From positions 62,001 through 126,000 of the forward strand of contig NZ_BBME01000010.1 in NCBI RefSeq assembly GCF_000971395.1: DNA of 64,000 nucleotides, in the 5' to 3' direction. Origin of the DNA: Demequina iriomotensis (GTDB lineage: Bacteria > Actinomycetota > Actinomycetes > Actinomycetales > Demequinaceae). A model generated the notes under the pieces. That model had not been told where the DNA came from, ran no database searches, and saw nothing but the letters and a program-made list of their open reading frames with translations. The first letter of the stretch is position 1. Each line of letters begins with the position of its first letter. Below are positions 1 through 7,365 of the stretch, piece after piece. Made by a program: the position numbers and the translations under genes.

Positions 1-539
1 TCCCCGAGCTCGACCGCCTCGACGATCGCGTCGCGCACCTCGGGCACCACCGCGCCGTCGGCCACCGCGGGCCGCCAGGGCTCGCCCTGACCGAGCGCCC
101 ACACGGCGGGCCTCGGGATGAGCACGGTCTCCATGGCGGGGTTGACCACGAGCGCGCTCCAGCCCTCGGCGACCGCGGCGAGCGCGGCCCGCGGGCCCTC
201 GGCGGGGATGGGACGGGCCGTGTCGCTCCAGGCCTTGACCGCGTCGACGTCGGTGAAGACGGGCAGCGCGCTGCGCCCGTCCGGCATCTCGACCGCGACC
301 ACGCCCGTCGACGCGACCTCGTCCTGCTCGAGCCCGTGGCGCCCGACCACGCGCTTCTCGCCGGACGCGACCACGGGGATGAGCACGCGCGCGTAGGCGA
401 GCGCGTCGACCACGTCGGTCAGCGGTCCCTTGCCGCGCGAGTAGCGGATGAGCGCCTGCGCGAGCTGCGCGTCCGCGCTGCCGTCGTCGTCGGCGAAGAT
501 CGACTCGGGGATCTCCTTGCGGGGCTCGTCGTCGCTCAT
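1..539 (-). CDS. SseB-family protein (3' end cut by window edge)
   Basis: About 179 codons are visible and the C-terminus lies beyond the window edge. The start is the ATG at 539, preceded by GGGAG. The visible protein has an acidic N-terminus, then segments such as ALIRYSRG, VLIPVV and ALPVFTDVDAVKAW. These resemble the repeated fold of SseB N-terminal domain proteins, which in actinobacteria often sit beside hisA and infC. The biochemical role of the family is unclear; no catalytic motif is visible. It lies 31 nt upstream of the lipoprotein ending at 571 and points the same way as the his genes, so co-transcription from the his side is possible. The family call is moderately secure and the function unknown. 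Confidence 0.7.
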   Translation of the reverse strand, partial: MSDDEPRKEIPESIFADDDGSADAQLAQALIRYSRGKGPLTDVVDALAYARVLIPVVASGEKRVVGRHGLEQDEVASTGVVAVEMPDGRSALPVFTDVDAVKAWSDTARPIPAEGPRAALAAVAEGWSALVVNPAMETVLIPRPAVWALGQGEPWRPAVADGAVVPEVRDAIVEAVELG

Positions 540-570
540 GGCTCCCAGCCTAGGGCCAGGGTGCGACGCG

Positions 571-1056
571 TCAGAGACCCGCGAGCGCCGTGAGGTCCGC
601 GAGGAACGAGTCCGATCCCGTGAGGATCTCCGACGAGTCCCCCATCCGCGCCCACCGGCAGCCGTAGTCGTCGATGACGATCCGGAGGTGCCGCTGGTCC
701 TCCACCAGGTGCAGCACGTACTCGGGGCCCAGCTCCATGGTGCATGCCTGGTTCAGGTCGGCAGGCTCGAGCGTGTCGACGAGCGCACGCACGCCGTCGA
801 GGTCCTCGATCGCTGCGGGGCCCTCGGCGAGCGTCCACTCCTCGCCTATGGAGTACACGCACACCCACGCGGCGGTGAGCTCGCCGATCTCGGGAGCACC
901 TGCCGCCGGTTCGACGGGCCCGGTCGCGGGCGTGAGCGTCTCGGCGCACCGCGGCGTGGCGTCCGTCGTGGGCTGGGTGTCGCCCACGTCGGAAGGCGGC
1001 GCGCACGCGGCGAGCACCACGGCCGTCAGCATCGCCACCGTCGCCCATCCGCGCAT
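571..1056 (-). CDS. small predicted lipoprotein, unknown function
   Basis: 161 aa. The ATG at 1056 begins a short signal sequence ending in a lipobox-like LAAC, so Cys18 should be lipidated and the protein anchored outside the membrane. The rest is acidic, with a few further cysteines (ETL region, VCVYS, CTMEL, YGCRW) that could pair as disulfides. No recognised domain or catalytic motif is seen. It lies between hisA and the SseB-like gene on the same strand. Two other small lipoproteins in this window also sit beside his or dnaE genes but do not look like close homologues. Secretion is well supported by the lipobox; the function is not known. Confidence 0.7.
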   Translation of the reverse strand: MRGWATVAMLTAVVLAACAPPSDVGDTQPTTDATPRCAETLTPATGPVEPAAGAPEIGELTAAWVCVYSIGEEWTLAEGPAAIEDLDGVRALVDTLEPADLNQACTMELGPEYVLHLVEDQRHLRIVIDDYGCRWARMGDSSEILTGSDSFLADLTALAGL

Positions 1057-1109
1057 CGTCCACCCCTTCGCTCCCAGGCTAGACGCGCGGGACGCTGGAA
1101 GCGTTGGGG

Positions 1110-1847
1110 TCAGGGGCGACCGGCGATGTCGAGCGCCTGCGGGAGCGTGAAGTTGCCGTTGTAGAGGGCCTTGCCGACGATCGCACCCTCGATGCCGGCA
1201 CCCGTGAGGGTGCGCAGCGCGGCGATGTCGTCGAGCGAGCTGATGCCTCCGCTCGCGACCACGGGGGCGTCGGTCGCCTCGCACACCTGCGTGAGCAGCT
1301 CGAGGTTGGGGCCGGAGAGCATGCCGTCCTTCTTCACGTCGGTCACCACGTAGCGGGCGCAGCCCGCGGCGTCGAGGCGCGCGAGCACCTCCCACAGGTC
1401 GCCGCCCTCGCGGGTCCAGCCCCGGCCGGCGAGCGTGGTGCCGCGCACGTCGAGGCCCACCGCGATCCGGTCGCCGTGGCGGTCGATCGCACGCGCGGTC
1501 CACTCGGGGTCCTCGAGCGCGGCCGTGCCCAGGTTGACCCGCGCGCAGCCGGTCGCGAGGGCGCGCTCGAGCGACGCGTCGTCGCGGATGCCGCCGCTCA
1601 TCTCGACCTTGACGTCGACCGCCTTGACCACGCTCGCGAGCAGCTCCGCGTTGGAGCCGCGCCCGAACGCCGCGTCGAGGTCCACCAGGTGGATCCACTC
1701 GGCGCCGCCGGCGACCCAGTCCTGCGCCGCGGCGAGCGGGTCGCCGTAGCCGGTCTCCGAGCCCGCCTCGCCCTGCGTGAGGCGGACGGCCTGGCCGTCG
1801 GCGACGTCGACGGCGGGCAGGAGCTCGAGGCGGGAGGTCTCGGTCAT
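1110..1847 (-). CDS. priA: HisA/PriA phosphoribosyl isomerase
   Basis: 245 aa, full length for the (beta-alpha)8 HisA family. In actinobacteria this enzyme is usually the bifunctional PriA, which isomerises ProFAR for histidine and phosphoribosylanthranilate for tryptophan. The N-terminal LLPAVDV carries catalytic Asp14, the second catalytic Asp is in VTDVKKDGM, and the phosphate loops MSGGI and ASGGI are present. The ATG at 1847 follows the his operon in the same direction, separated from hisH by a sulfotransferase and a lipoprotein gene. PriA rather than plain HisA is inferred from phylum; no trpF is visible here to test it. Confidence 0.93.
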   Translation of the reverse strand: MTETSRLELLPAVDVADGQAVRLTQGEAGSETGYGDPLAAAQDWVAGGAEWIHLVDLDAAFGRGSNAELLASVVKAVDVKVEMSGGIRDDASLERALATGCARVNLGTAALEDPEWTARAIDRHGDRIAVGLDVRGTTLAGRGWTREGGDLWEVLARLDAAGCARYVVTDVKKDGMLSGPNLELLTQVCEATDAPVVASGGISSLDDIAALRTLTGAGIEGAIVGKALYNGNFTLPQALDIAGRP

Positions 1848-1942
1848 GGTCTCGCTTTCGTGGCAGTACAGCGTGATGGGGGCCGATGCGGCGGCCTCCA
1901 GGCTACCCGTCCGGCGCGCGCGAGCGCGCCGTGCGTCGCACC

Positions 1943-2350
1943 TCAGGGCGCGCTGACCTCGAGCCGGCCGAGGCTGGTGCCCTCGTCGACGAATCCACCG
2001 AGGACCACGTCGTAGGAGCCCGCCACCATGGCGGCGCTCGTCTCGAGCGTCGCAACGCCGTGGCCGTCCTCGTCGAGCGGCACCCCGACCGAGGATGCGA
2101 TGAGCCCCGAGCCGGGCTCGAGCAGGAAGATCAGCGCCGGCCCCTCGAGATCGGGCGCAGGCTGGTCCCCGCGGTCCGCGCAGCTCACGGTCACCGTGTC
2201 GACGGTCACCGCGACCGGGTCGCCCGCCGTCACCGCGCGGTCCGACAGCGTGACGTCGAGGTCGCGGCAGATCTCGACGGTGAGGCTGCATCCCGTGAGC
2301 GGCAGCGCCACCAGCGACGCCGCCGTCGCGGCGGTCAGCAGGCGTGTCAT
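1943..2350 (-). CDS. small predicted lipoprotein, unknown function
   Basis: 135 aa. A signal peptide ([18 protein letters not shown]) ends in the lipobox LTGC, predicting lipidation at Cys21 and surface anchoring. The mature part looks like a single small beta-sandwich: alternating beta-type stretches such as [11 protein letters not shown] and [12 protein letters not shown], with two or three cysteines. No catalytic motif is seen. It is between hisA and a sulfotransferase gene on the same strand. It may be an accessory insertion into the his operon, since neither neighbour is a histidine gene. I do not recognise a named family. Confidence 0.7.
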   Translation of the reverse strand: MTRLLTAATAASLVALPLTGCSLTVEICRDLDVTLSDRAVTAGDPVAVTVDTVTVSCADRGDQPAPDLEGPALIFLLEPGSGLIASSVGVPLDEDGHGVATLETSAAMVAGSYDVVLGGFVDEGTSLGRLEVSAP

Positions 2351-2410
2351 GGCGCCATCATGGCAGCGCCGTGCGCGTGGCGACAGCCCTGGGACCGGGG
2401 CGCGACACGG

Positions 2411-3091
2411 TCAGAACGCGTAGCCGTGCGCCGCGATCTCGACCGCGAAATCGCGCGCGATGACCTCAGCCTGGGCCTCGGTGAGCACCTCGCGATACGC
2501 GCGGCGGTCGCTGCGCGTGCCCGCCTTCGCGCGCGGCAGCGGTCCCGGATCCGAGACGCCTAGCCGCTCCCAGACCTCCGTCATTCCCTCGCCCAGCTGC
2601 TCGTACCGCACCACGAGGTCCGCGCAGACCTCGCCGTCGATCATGTAGACGTCGGCGCTGCTGACGAGCTTCCGGTAGTTGTCGCTCTCGAGGTAGGCGG
2701 TCAGTCCCGCGTCCTGATCGCCGTTGAAGTAGTACCCGGACACGACCACGTCCCACGGGTTGCGGACGACGGTGAACTTGAACGCCTCGTCCCACGCCTC
2801 CTGGCCGACGAGCCTCCGCACGTCGCGCGCGAGCATGTGGTTGCGGGCCCGCGCGCGGCGACCTTTGAGCGCCAGCCGTCCCCAGTCGCGCAGCTCGTAC
2901 GTGGAGAACGGGAACGCGTCGTTGACCGGACCCTGATAGCCGAGTCCGGCCCTCAGCGCCTCGTCATCCCCCGAGATCGGGGTGATGACGTCGCCGGAGT
3001 CGCAGAACTGCGACAACGCGATCTCGATGCTGGTGCCGGCGGTCTTCCTCGTCTTGAGGAAGATGAAGCGCCGCGAACGTGAGTAGATCAC
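2411..3091 (-). CDS. sulfotransferase-family protein
   Basis: 226 aa. The N-terminal FIFLKTRKTAGTSIEIAL matches the 5'-phosphosulfate-binding loop of the Sulfotransfer_2-like family (usually K-T/G-GTS). A later VRNPWDVVVSGYY segment (about residues 110-125) matches the 3'-phosphate-binding R-P-D/S region. These enzymes transfer sulfate from PAPS to carbohydrates or other acceptors; no acceptor can be deduced. The length is short for the family but both cofactor motifs are present. Start ATG at 3091. It is inserted between hisH and the hisA side of the operon with no histidine-related role apparent, so it is probably accessory. Sulfotransferase is a fairly firm call; the substrate is unknown. 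Confidence 0.8.
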   Translation of the reverse strand: MIYSRSRRFIFLKTRKTAGTSIEIALSQFCDSGDVITPISGDDEALRAGLGYQGPVNDAFPFSTYELRDWGRLALKGRRARARNHMLARDVRRLVGQEAWDEAFKFTVVRNPWDVVVSGYYFNGDQDAGLTAYLESDNYRKLVSSADVYMIDGEVCADLVVRYEQLGEGMTEVWERLGVSDPGPLPRAKAGTRSDRRAYREVLTEAQAEVIARDFAVEIAAHGYAF

Positions 3092-3148
3092 AGGGGCCCC
3101 CTCGCTCCCGATGAAGCGAGGCTAACAGCCCCGTGGCCGCACCGTCGC

Positions 3149-3805
3149 CTAGAGCGTCGCGACCCAGTTGCGCAGCAGGTGGAGGCCGGCCTCGCCCGAC
3201 TTCTCGGGGTGGAACTGCGTGGCGCAGAGCGGGCCGTTCTCGACCGCCGCGACGAACCTGTCGGCGCGGTCCCCCGCGCCCGCGGTCGACCACGTCACCA
3301 GCGGCGACGCGAACCGCCCCGTGTCCTCGGTGGTCCCCAGCGGGAAGGCGCGTGCGCCGTAGGAGTGGACGAAGTAGAAGCGCTCGGACTCGACACCCTG
3401 GAACAGCGACGTGTGCGCGGGCGGCTCCACGGTCGCCCACCCCATGTTCGGCACCACCGACGTCTGCAGCAGCTCGACCACCCCGGGCCACTGGTCGAGG
3501 CCCGCGGTCTCGGTGCCGTGCTCGACGCCGCGCTCGAACATCACCTGCATGCCGACGCAGATGCCGAGGACCGGACGCCCGCCGGCGAGCCTGCGGCCCA
3601 CCACCTGGTCGCCGCGCGCCTGCCTGAGCCCGTTCATGACCGCCTCGAACGCGCCCACGCCCGGAACCACCAGCCCGTCCGCGTTCTCCGCGACGGTGCG
3701 GTCGCTCGTGAGGACCACGCGCGCGCCCACGTGCTCGAGGGCGCGCGTGGCGGAGCGGACGTTGCCGAATCCGTAGTCGAAGACGCAGACGAGCGGTGCG
3801 GTCAC
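3149..3805 (-). CDS. hisH: imidazole glycerol phosphate synthase subunit HisH
   Basis: 218 aa class I glutamine amidotransferase that supplies ammonia to HisF. The nucleophile is Cys83 in GICVGMQ, and the His199/Glu201 pair lies in FHPEKSG near the C-terminus, so the triad is complete. The start is a GTG at 3805 overlapping the last bases of the preceding 150-aa gene, implying translational coupling. The VFDYGFGN N-terminus is typical of the family. hisF is not in the window. The ORF could be read further upstream, but that would cover the neighbouring conserved gene, so GTG 3805 was chosen. Confidence 0.95.
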   Translation of the reverse strand: MTAPLVCVFDYGFGNVRSATRALEHVGARVVLTSDRTVAENADGLVVPGVGAFEAVMNGLRQARGDQVVGRRLAGGRPVLGICVGMQVMFERGVEHGTETAGLDQWPGVVELLQTSVVPNMGWATVEPPAHTSLFQGVESERFYFVHSYGARAFPLGTTEDTGRFASPLVTWSTAGAGDRADRFVAAVENGPLCATQFHPEKSGEAGLHLLRNWVATL

Positions 3806-4254
3806 GATCCGTGGGCCTTTCGCAGTTCCTTGGTCTCCCTCAGCAGCTCGCGGTAGGCCGCGACGCGGCCCATCGCGGTGGAGTGGACCTTGTCCTCGTG
3901 GGTCTCGGCCACCTGCGCGATGGACTGGGCGCCCGTGAGGATGGTGGTGACCACGCCGGGCGAGTCCGCGAGCGCGAGCCCCGCGGGAGGCTCGTTCTCG
4001 ACCGCACCCCCGCGCCACTCCTGGACCCGCACGTTCCCCGCACGCGACTCGGCGAGCAGGAACGGGGTGCCCTTGAGGAAGCCCGACAGCGCTCGGGCGG
4101 CGCGTTCCGCCGACTCGCGCGACGCATCGTCCAGGACCACGATGGGACCGCCGCTGGTCTCCAGGACCGTGCCGGCCACCTTGTGCAGGCCGCACAGGGC
4201 GGTGAGGAACCTGGCCCGCGGGATCGGGGTCAGGATGACCGCGACATCGGTCAC
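3802..4254 (-). CDS. conserved hypothetical protein between hisB and hisH
   Basis: 150 aa, start GTG at 4254 overlapping the hisB stop; its stop overlaps the hisH start by 4 nt. The tight nesting implies a real, translationally coupled gene. The protein is soluble, without signal or membrane segments. It has an N-terminal [17 protein letters not shown] stretch, a central [21 protein letters not shown] segment and a basic C-terminus ([16 protein letters not shown]). From memory, an unannotated ORF in this position is found in several Micrococcales, but no function is established. It carries no known catalytic motif. A role in histidine synthesis is inferred only from position. Confidence 0.75.
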   Translation of the reverse strand: MTDVAVILTPIPRARFLTALCGLHKVAGTVLETSGGPIVVLDDASRESAERAARALSGFLKGTPFLLAESRAGNVRVQEWRGGAVENEPPAGLALADSPGVVTTILTGAQSIAQVAETHEDKVHSTAMGRVAAYRELLRETKELRKAHGS

Positions 4255-4850
4255 AGCGCACCCTTGGTCGAGGGGATGCCCTGGACGCGCCCGTCCTTCG
4301 CGACCGCGAACCGCAGCGCGCGGGCGAGCGCCTTGAACTGCGCCTCGACGATGTGGTGCGGGTCGCGCCCGGCGAGCACGCGCATGTGGACGCAGATGCC
4401 CGCGTGGTGCGCGATCGACTCGAGCGCGTGGCCGGTCAGCGAACCCGCGAAGTTGCCGCCGATGAGGTGGGTCGCCTGGCCGACGGGCTCCCCGACGTGC
4501 ACGAAGTAGGGGCGTCCCGACACGTCGACGACGCACTGCGCGAGCGCCTCGTCGAGCGGCACGAGCGCGTCGCCGAAGCGCGAGATGCCGGCCTTGTCCC
4601 CGAGCGCCTGCTTGAGGGCCTCGCCGATGCAGATCGCCACGTCCTCGACCGTGTGGTGCGAGTCGATGTGGACGTCGCCCGTCGCCTGCACGCGCAGGTC
4701 CATGAGCGAGTGCTTGCCGAGCGCCGTGAGCATGTGGTCGTAGAAGGGCACGCCCGTGCTGATCTCGGTGCGGCCGGCGCCGTCGAGGTCGAGCTCGACC
4801 AGGACGCTCGACTCGCTCGTGGTGCGCTCGATGCGACCGGTGCGGCTCAT
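4251..4850 (-). CDS. hisB: imidazoleglycerol-phosphate dehydratase HisB
   Basis: 199 aa, the usual size for a monofunctional bacterial HisB. The duplicated metal-binding motifs are present: [21 protein letters not shown] and [17 protein letters not shown] bind the two Mn ions. The enzyme converts imidazole glycerol phosphate to imidazole acetol phosphate, the substrate of the HisC encoded immediately upstream. The ATG at 4850 overlaps the hisC stop as ATGA, so translation is probably coupled. An in-frame upstream start exists at 4922 but lies inside hisC and is not needed. Confidence 0.96.
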   Translation of the reverse strand: MSRTGRIERTTSESSVLVELDLDGAGRTEISTGVPFYDHMLTALGKHSLMDLRVQATGDVHIDSHHTVEDVAICIGEALKQALGDKAGISRFGDALVPLDEALAQCVVDVSGRPYFVHVGEPVGQATHLIGGNFAGSLTGHALESIAHHAGICVHMRVLAGRDPHHIVEAQFKALARALRFAVAKDGRVQGIPSTKGAL

Positions 4851-5941
4851 GACGTGACCTCCAGCAACGCGCTGCGGAACAGCGCCATCTCCTGCGGCGT
4901 GCCGATCGACACCCGCAGCCAACCCTCGGGGCCCGTGACGCGGATCAGCACCCCGCGCGCGAGCAGCCCGGAGAAAACCTTCTCACGATCCTCGAAGGGG
5001 CCGAACAGCGCGAAGTTCGCGTCCGTGTCGGCGACCGTGAAGCCGCGCTCGCGCAGCCACGCGACGGTGTCGTCGCGCTCCGCGCGGATCTCGTCCACCT
5101 GGGCCTGGAGGTCGCGGTGGTGCGCGAGCGCCGCCCGCGCGGTCGCCTGCGTCACGGCGCTGAGGTGGTACGGCAGGCGCACGATGCGCAGCGCGTCGAT
5201 GACCTCCTCGTGCGCCGCGAGGTAGCCGAGCCGGCCGCCCGCGAGCGCGAACGCCTTCGACATGGTGCGGCTCACCGCGAGGTGGGGGTGCTCGGGGATG
5301 AGCGTCGCCGCGCTCTGCGTGCCCTTGCGGCGGAACTCGGCGTACGCCTCGTCGATCACCACGAGGCACCCGCCGGGAACCTCCGCCGCCGTCTCGACCA
5401 GCGCGCGGACGTGCTCGAGCGGCAGCGCGGTGCCCGTGGGGTTGTTCGGGCTCGCGACGATGACCATGGCGGGCGCGACGTCGCGGATCGCGGCGGTCGC
5501 CGCGTCGATGTCGAGCGAGAAGTCGTCGCGCCGCGGCAGCGTCACGAACTCGGTGATGGTGTCGCGCGCGTACTCGGGGTACATCGAGTACGTCGGCGCG
5601 AAGCTCAGGACCTTGCGGCCGGGGCCGCCGAAGGCCTGGTGGAGGTGAAGCATGACCTCGTTCGAGCCGTTCGCGGCCCAGAGGTTGCGCGCCTCGAGGA
5701 AGTCGACGTGGCTCTCGGCCGCGAGGTAGGCGGCCAGGTCCTGGCGCAGGCCCAGGAAGTCGCGGTCCGGGTAGCGGTTGAGACCCTCGGCGGCCTTGCG
5801 CACGGCCGACGCGATCGCGTCGACCACGGCGTTCGGCGGGGCGTACGGGTTCTCGTTGACGTTGAGGCGCGCGGCGACCTCGAGCTGCGGAGCGCCATAG
5901 GGCTCGAGCCCGGCCAGGTCGGGGCGGATCGGCAAGGTCAT
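4847..5941 (-). CDS. hisC: histidinol-phosphate aminotransferase HisC
   Basis: 364 aa PLP-dependent class I/II aminotransferase. Visible motifs are the substrate-contacting [11 protein letters not shown] near the N-terminus, NPNNPTG-type [11 protein letters not shown], the VIDEAYAEF Asp and the Schiff-base lysine in [16 protein letters not shown]. It converts imidazole acetol phosphate plus glutamate to histidinol phosphate. Start ATG at 5941. In most relatives hisD lies directly upstream; here hisD is about 5.2 kb away, so this hisC must have its own promoter or depend on readthrough from the Nramp gene 50 nt upstream. Confidence 0.95.
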   Translation of the reverse strand: MTLPIRPDLAGLEPYGAPQLEVAARLNVNENPYAPPNAVVDAIASAVRKAAEGLNRYPDRDFLGLRQDLAAYLAAESHVDFLEARNLWAANGSNEVMLHLHQAFGGPGRKVLSFAPTYSMYPEYARDTITEFVTLPRRDDFSLDIDAATAAIRDVAPAMVIVASPNNPTGTALPLEHVRALVETAAEVPGGCLVVIDEAYAEFRRKGTQSAATLIPEHPHLAVSRTMSKAFALAGGRLGYLAAHEEVIDALRIVRLPYHLSAVTQATARAALAHHRDLQAQVDEIRAERDDTVAWLRERGFTVADTDANFALFGPFEDREKVFSGLLARGVLIRVTGPEGWLRVSIGTPQEMALFRSALLEVTS

Positions 5942-5965
5942 GAGGCGAGTCTAGTGAGCCTCGCG

Positions 5966-5981
5966 GCGGCGTCCGCGCCGC
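5966..5981 (-). terminator. possible hairpin after the Nramp gene
   Basis: A 6-bp GCGGCG/CGCCGC stem with a 4-nt loop lies about 10 nt past the Nramp stop and before the hisC start. It is short and has no T-run, so it is weak evidence for termination. Readthrough into hisC remains possible. Confidence 0.3.
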
Positions 5982-5990
5982 GCATCGTGC

Positions 5991-7256
5991 CTAGATGCGG
6001 CCGGAGAACGTGAGCACCAGGAGCGCCGCGTTGAGCGTGACGATGAGCGCGATCACGGCCCACGCGACCACCTGCGTGGCGCGCGAGCTCACGTGCTCCC
6101 CCATGAGCGCACGGTCCGAGGTCAGCCGCACCAGCGGGATCACGGCGAACGGGATGCCCAGGCTCAGGACCACCTGCGAGATCACGAGCGCCCAGGTGGG
6201 GTCGGCTCCCGCCCCGAGCAGCACGAGCGCGGGGATGAGCGTGACCGATCGCCGCACCCACACGGGGATCCGCCGGTGCAGGAGGCCGCCCATGATCGCG
6301 GCGCCGGCGTAGCAGCCGACCGAGGTCGAGGCGAGGCCCGACGCGAGCAGCCCGACGGCGAAGACCGCGGCGATGACCGGGCCGAGCGCGTTCTCGATCG
6401 CGGCATGCGCCCCCTCGATCGAGTCCGTGCCGGAGACCCCGCGCAGGCTCGCGGCCGCGAGCAGGAGCATCGCGATGTTGACGGACCCGGCGATCACGAG
6501 CGAGACGGCGACGTCCCACTTGGTCGCGTGGAGCAGGCGCCTCAGACGCGGCTCGTCATGCCCCACGCCGTGGCGGTCCCGGGAGAGCGAGCTGTGGAGG
6601 TAGATGACGTGCGGCATCACGGTCGCGCCGAGCATCGAGGCGGCGAGCAGCACCGTGGGCGCGCCGTCGAAGCGCGGCACCAGGCCGCCGGCGGCGCCTC
6701 CCCAGTCGAGGTCCGACACCACGAGCCCCGCGACGAACCCGACCGAGATGACCGCGAGCAGCCCCATGATGACGAACTCGAAGTGCCGTTGGCCCCGGCG
6801 GCTCTGCACGAGCAGCAGGATCAGCGACACGCCGCCGACGATCAGCCCGCCCAGCACGAGCGGCACGTCGAAGAGCAGGTACAGCGCGAGGGCGCCGCCG
6901 ATCACCTCGGCGAGGTCGGTCATGGCGGCCACGAGCTCGGCCTGCGCCCAGTAGGCGATCCGGCCGCGCCGCGGCAGCCGGGTCCGGAGCAGCTCGGGCA
7001 TCGAGCGGCCCGTCACCAGGCCCAGCTTCGCGGAGCTGTACTGGATGAGCACCGCCATGAGGTTCGACACGACGAGCACCCACACGAGCAGGTATCCGTA
7101 CTCGGCACCCGCCGTGAGGTTCGCGGCGACGTTGCCGGGGTCCACGTAGGCGACCGCCGCGACGAACGCGGGCCCCAGCAGGGTGACGATGCGGCGGACG
7201 GGTCCGTGGGAGCGCTCCGCGAGCTCGCGGTTGCGCTCGACCAACGTGTTCGACAC
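5991..7256 (-). CDS. mntH: Nramp-family Mn(2+)/Fe(2+) transporter
   Basis: 421 aa with about 11 hydrophobic segments, normal for Nramp/MntH proton-coupled divalent-metal importers. The metal-site motif DPGN is in VAYVDPGNVAANL (TM1) and the TM6 motif MPH is in GATVMPHVIYLHS. Start ATG at 7256. The upstream region carries a DtxR/MntR-like operator at about 7301-7319, consistent with repression when metal is plentiful. It sits between hisC and hisD, splitting the his locus. It is transcribed divergently from recQ. Whether Mn or Fe is the main substrate is inferred from the family only. Confidence 0.92.
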   Translation of the reverse strand: MSNTLVERNRELAERSHGPVRRIVTLLGPAFVAAVAYVDPGNVAANLTAGAEYGYLLVWVLVVSNLMAVLIQYSSAKLGLVTGRSMPELLRTRLPRRGRIAYWAQAELVAAMTDLAEVIGGALALYLLFDVPLVLGGLIVGGVSLILLLVQSRRGQRHFEFVIMGLLAVISVGFVAGLVVSDLDWGGAAGGLVPRFDGAPTVLLAASMLGATVMPHVIYLHSSLSRDRHGVGHDEPRLRRLLHATKWDVAVSLVIAGSVNIAMLLLAAASLRGVSGTDSIEGAHAAIENALGPVIAAVFAVGLLASGLASTSVGCYAGAAIMGGLLHRRIPVWVRRSVTLIPALVLLGAGADPTWALVISQVVLSLGIPFAVIPLVRLTSDRALMGEHVSSRATQVVAWAVIALIVTLNAALLVLTFSGRI

Positions 7257-7300
7257 CCGTCGCTCCTCTCCCGGACCGCTCCGATGCGGCCCTTCCGCTC

Positions 7301-7319
7301 AAAGTTAGGCTACCCGAAC
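7301..7319 (-). promoter_or_regulatory. DtxR/IdeR/MntR-like operator
   Basis: On the minus strand the 19 bases read TTCGGGTAGCCTAACTTTG-like. About 14 of 19 positions match the DtxR/IdeR consensus TTAGGTTAGCCTAACCTAA, including the core TAGCCTAAC. It is 45-63 nt upstream of the Nramp start, a sensible place for a metal-responsive repressor. It is also about 50 nt upstream of the divergent recQ start. Read by eye; no matrix score was computed. Confidence 0.55.
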
Positions 7320-7365
7320 TCTCGAGGGCGGCCGACGCGCCGGTTCCCCGCCCTACCATCGGGGG

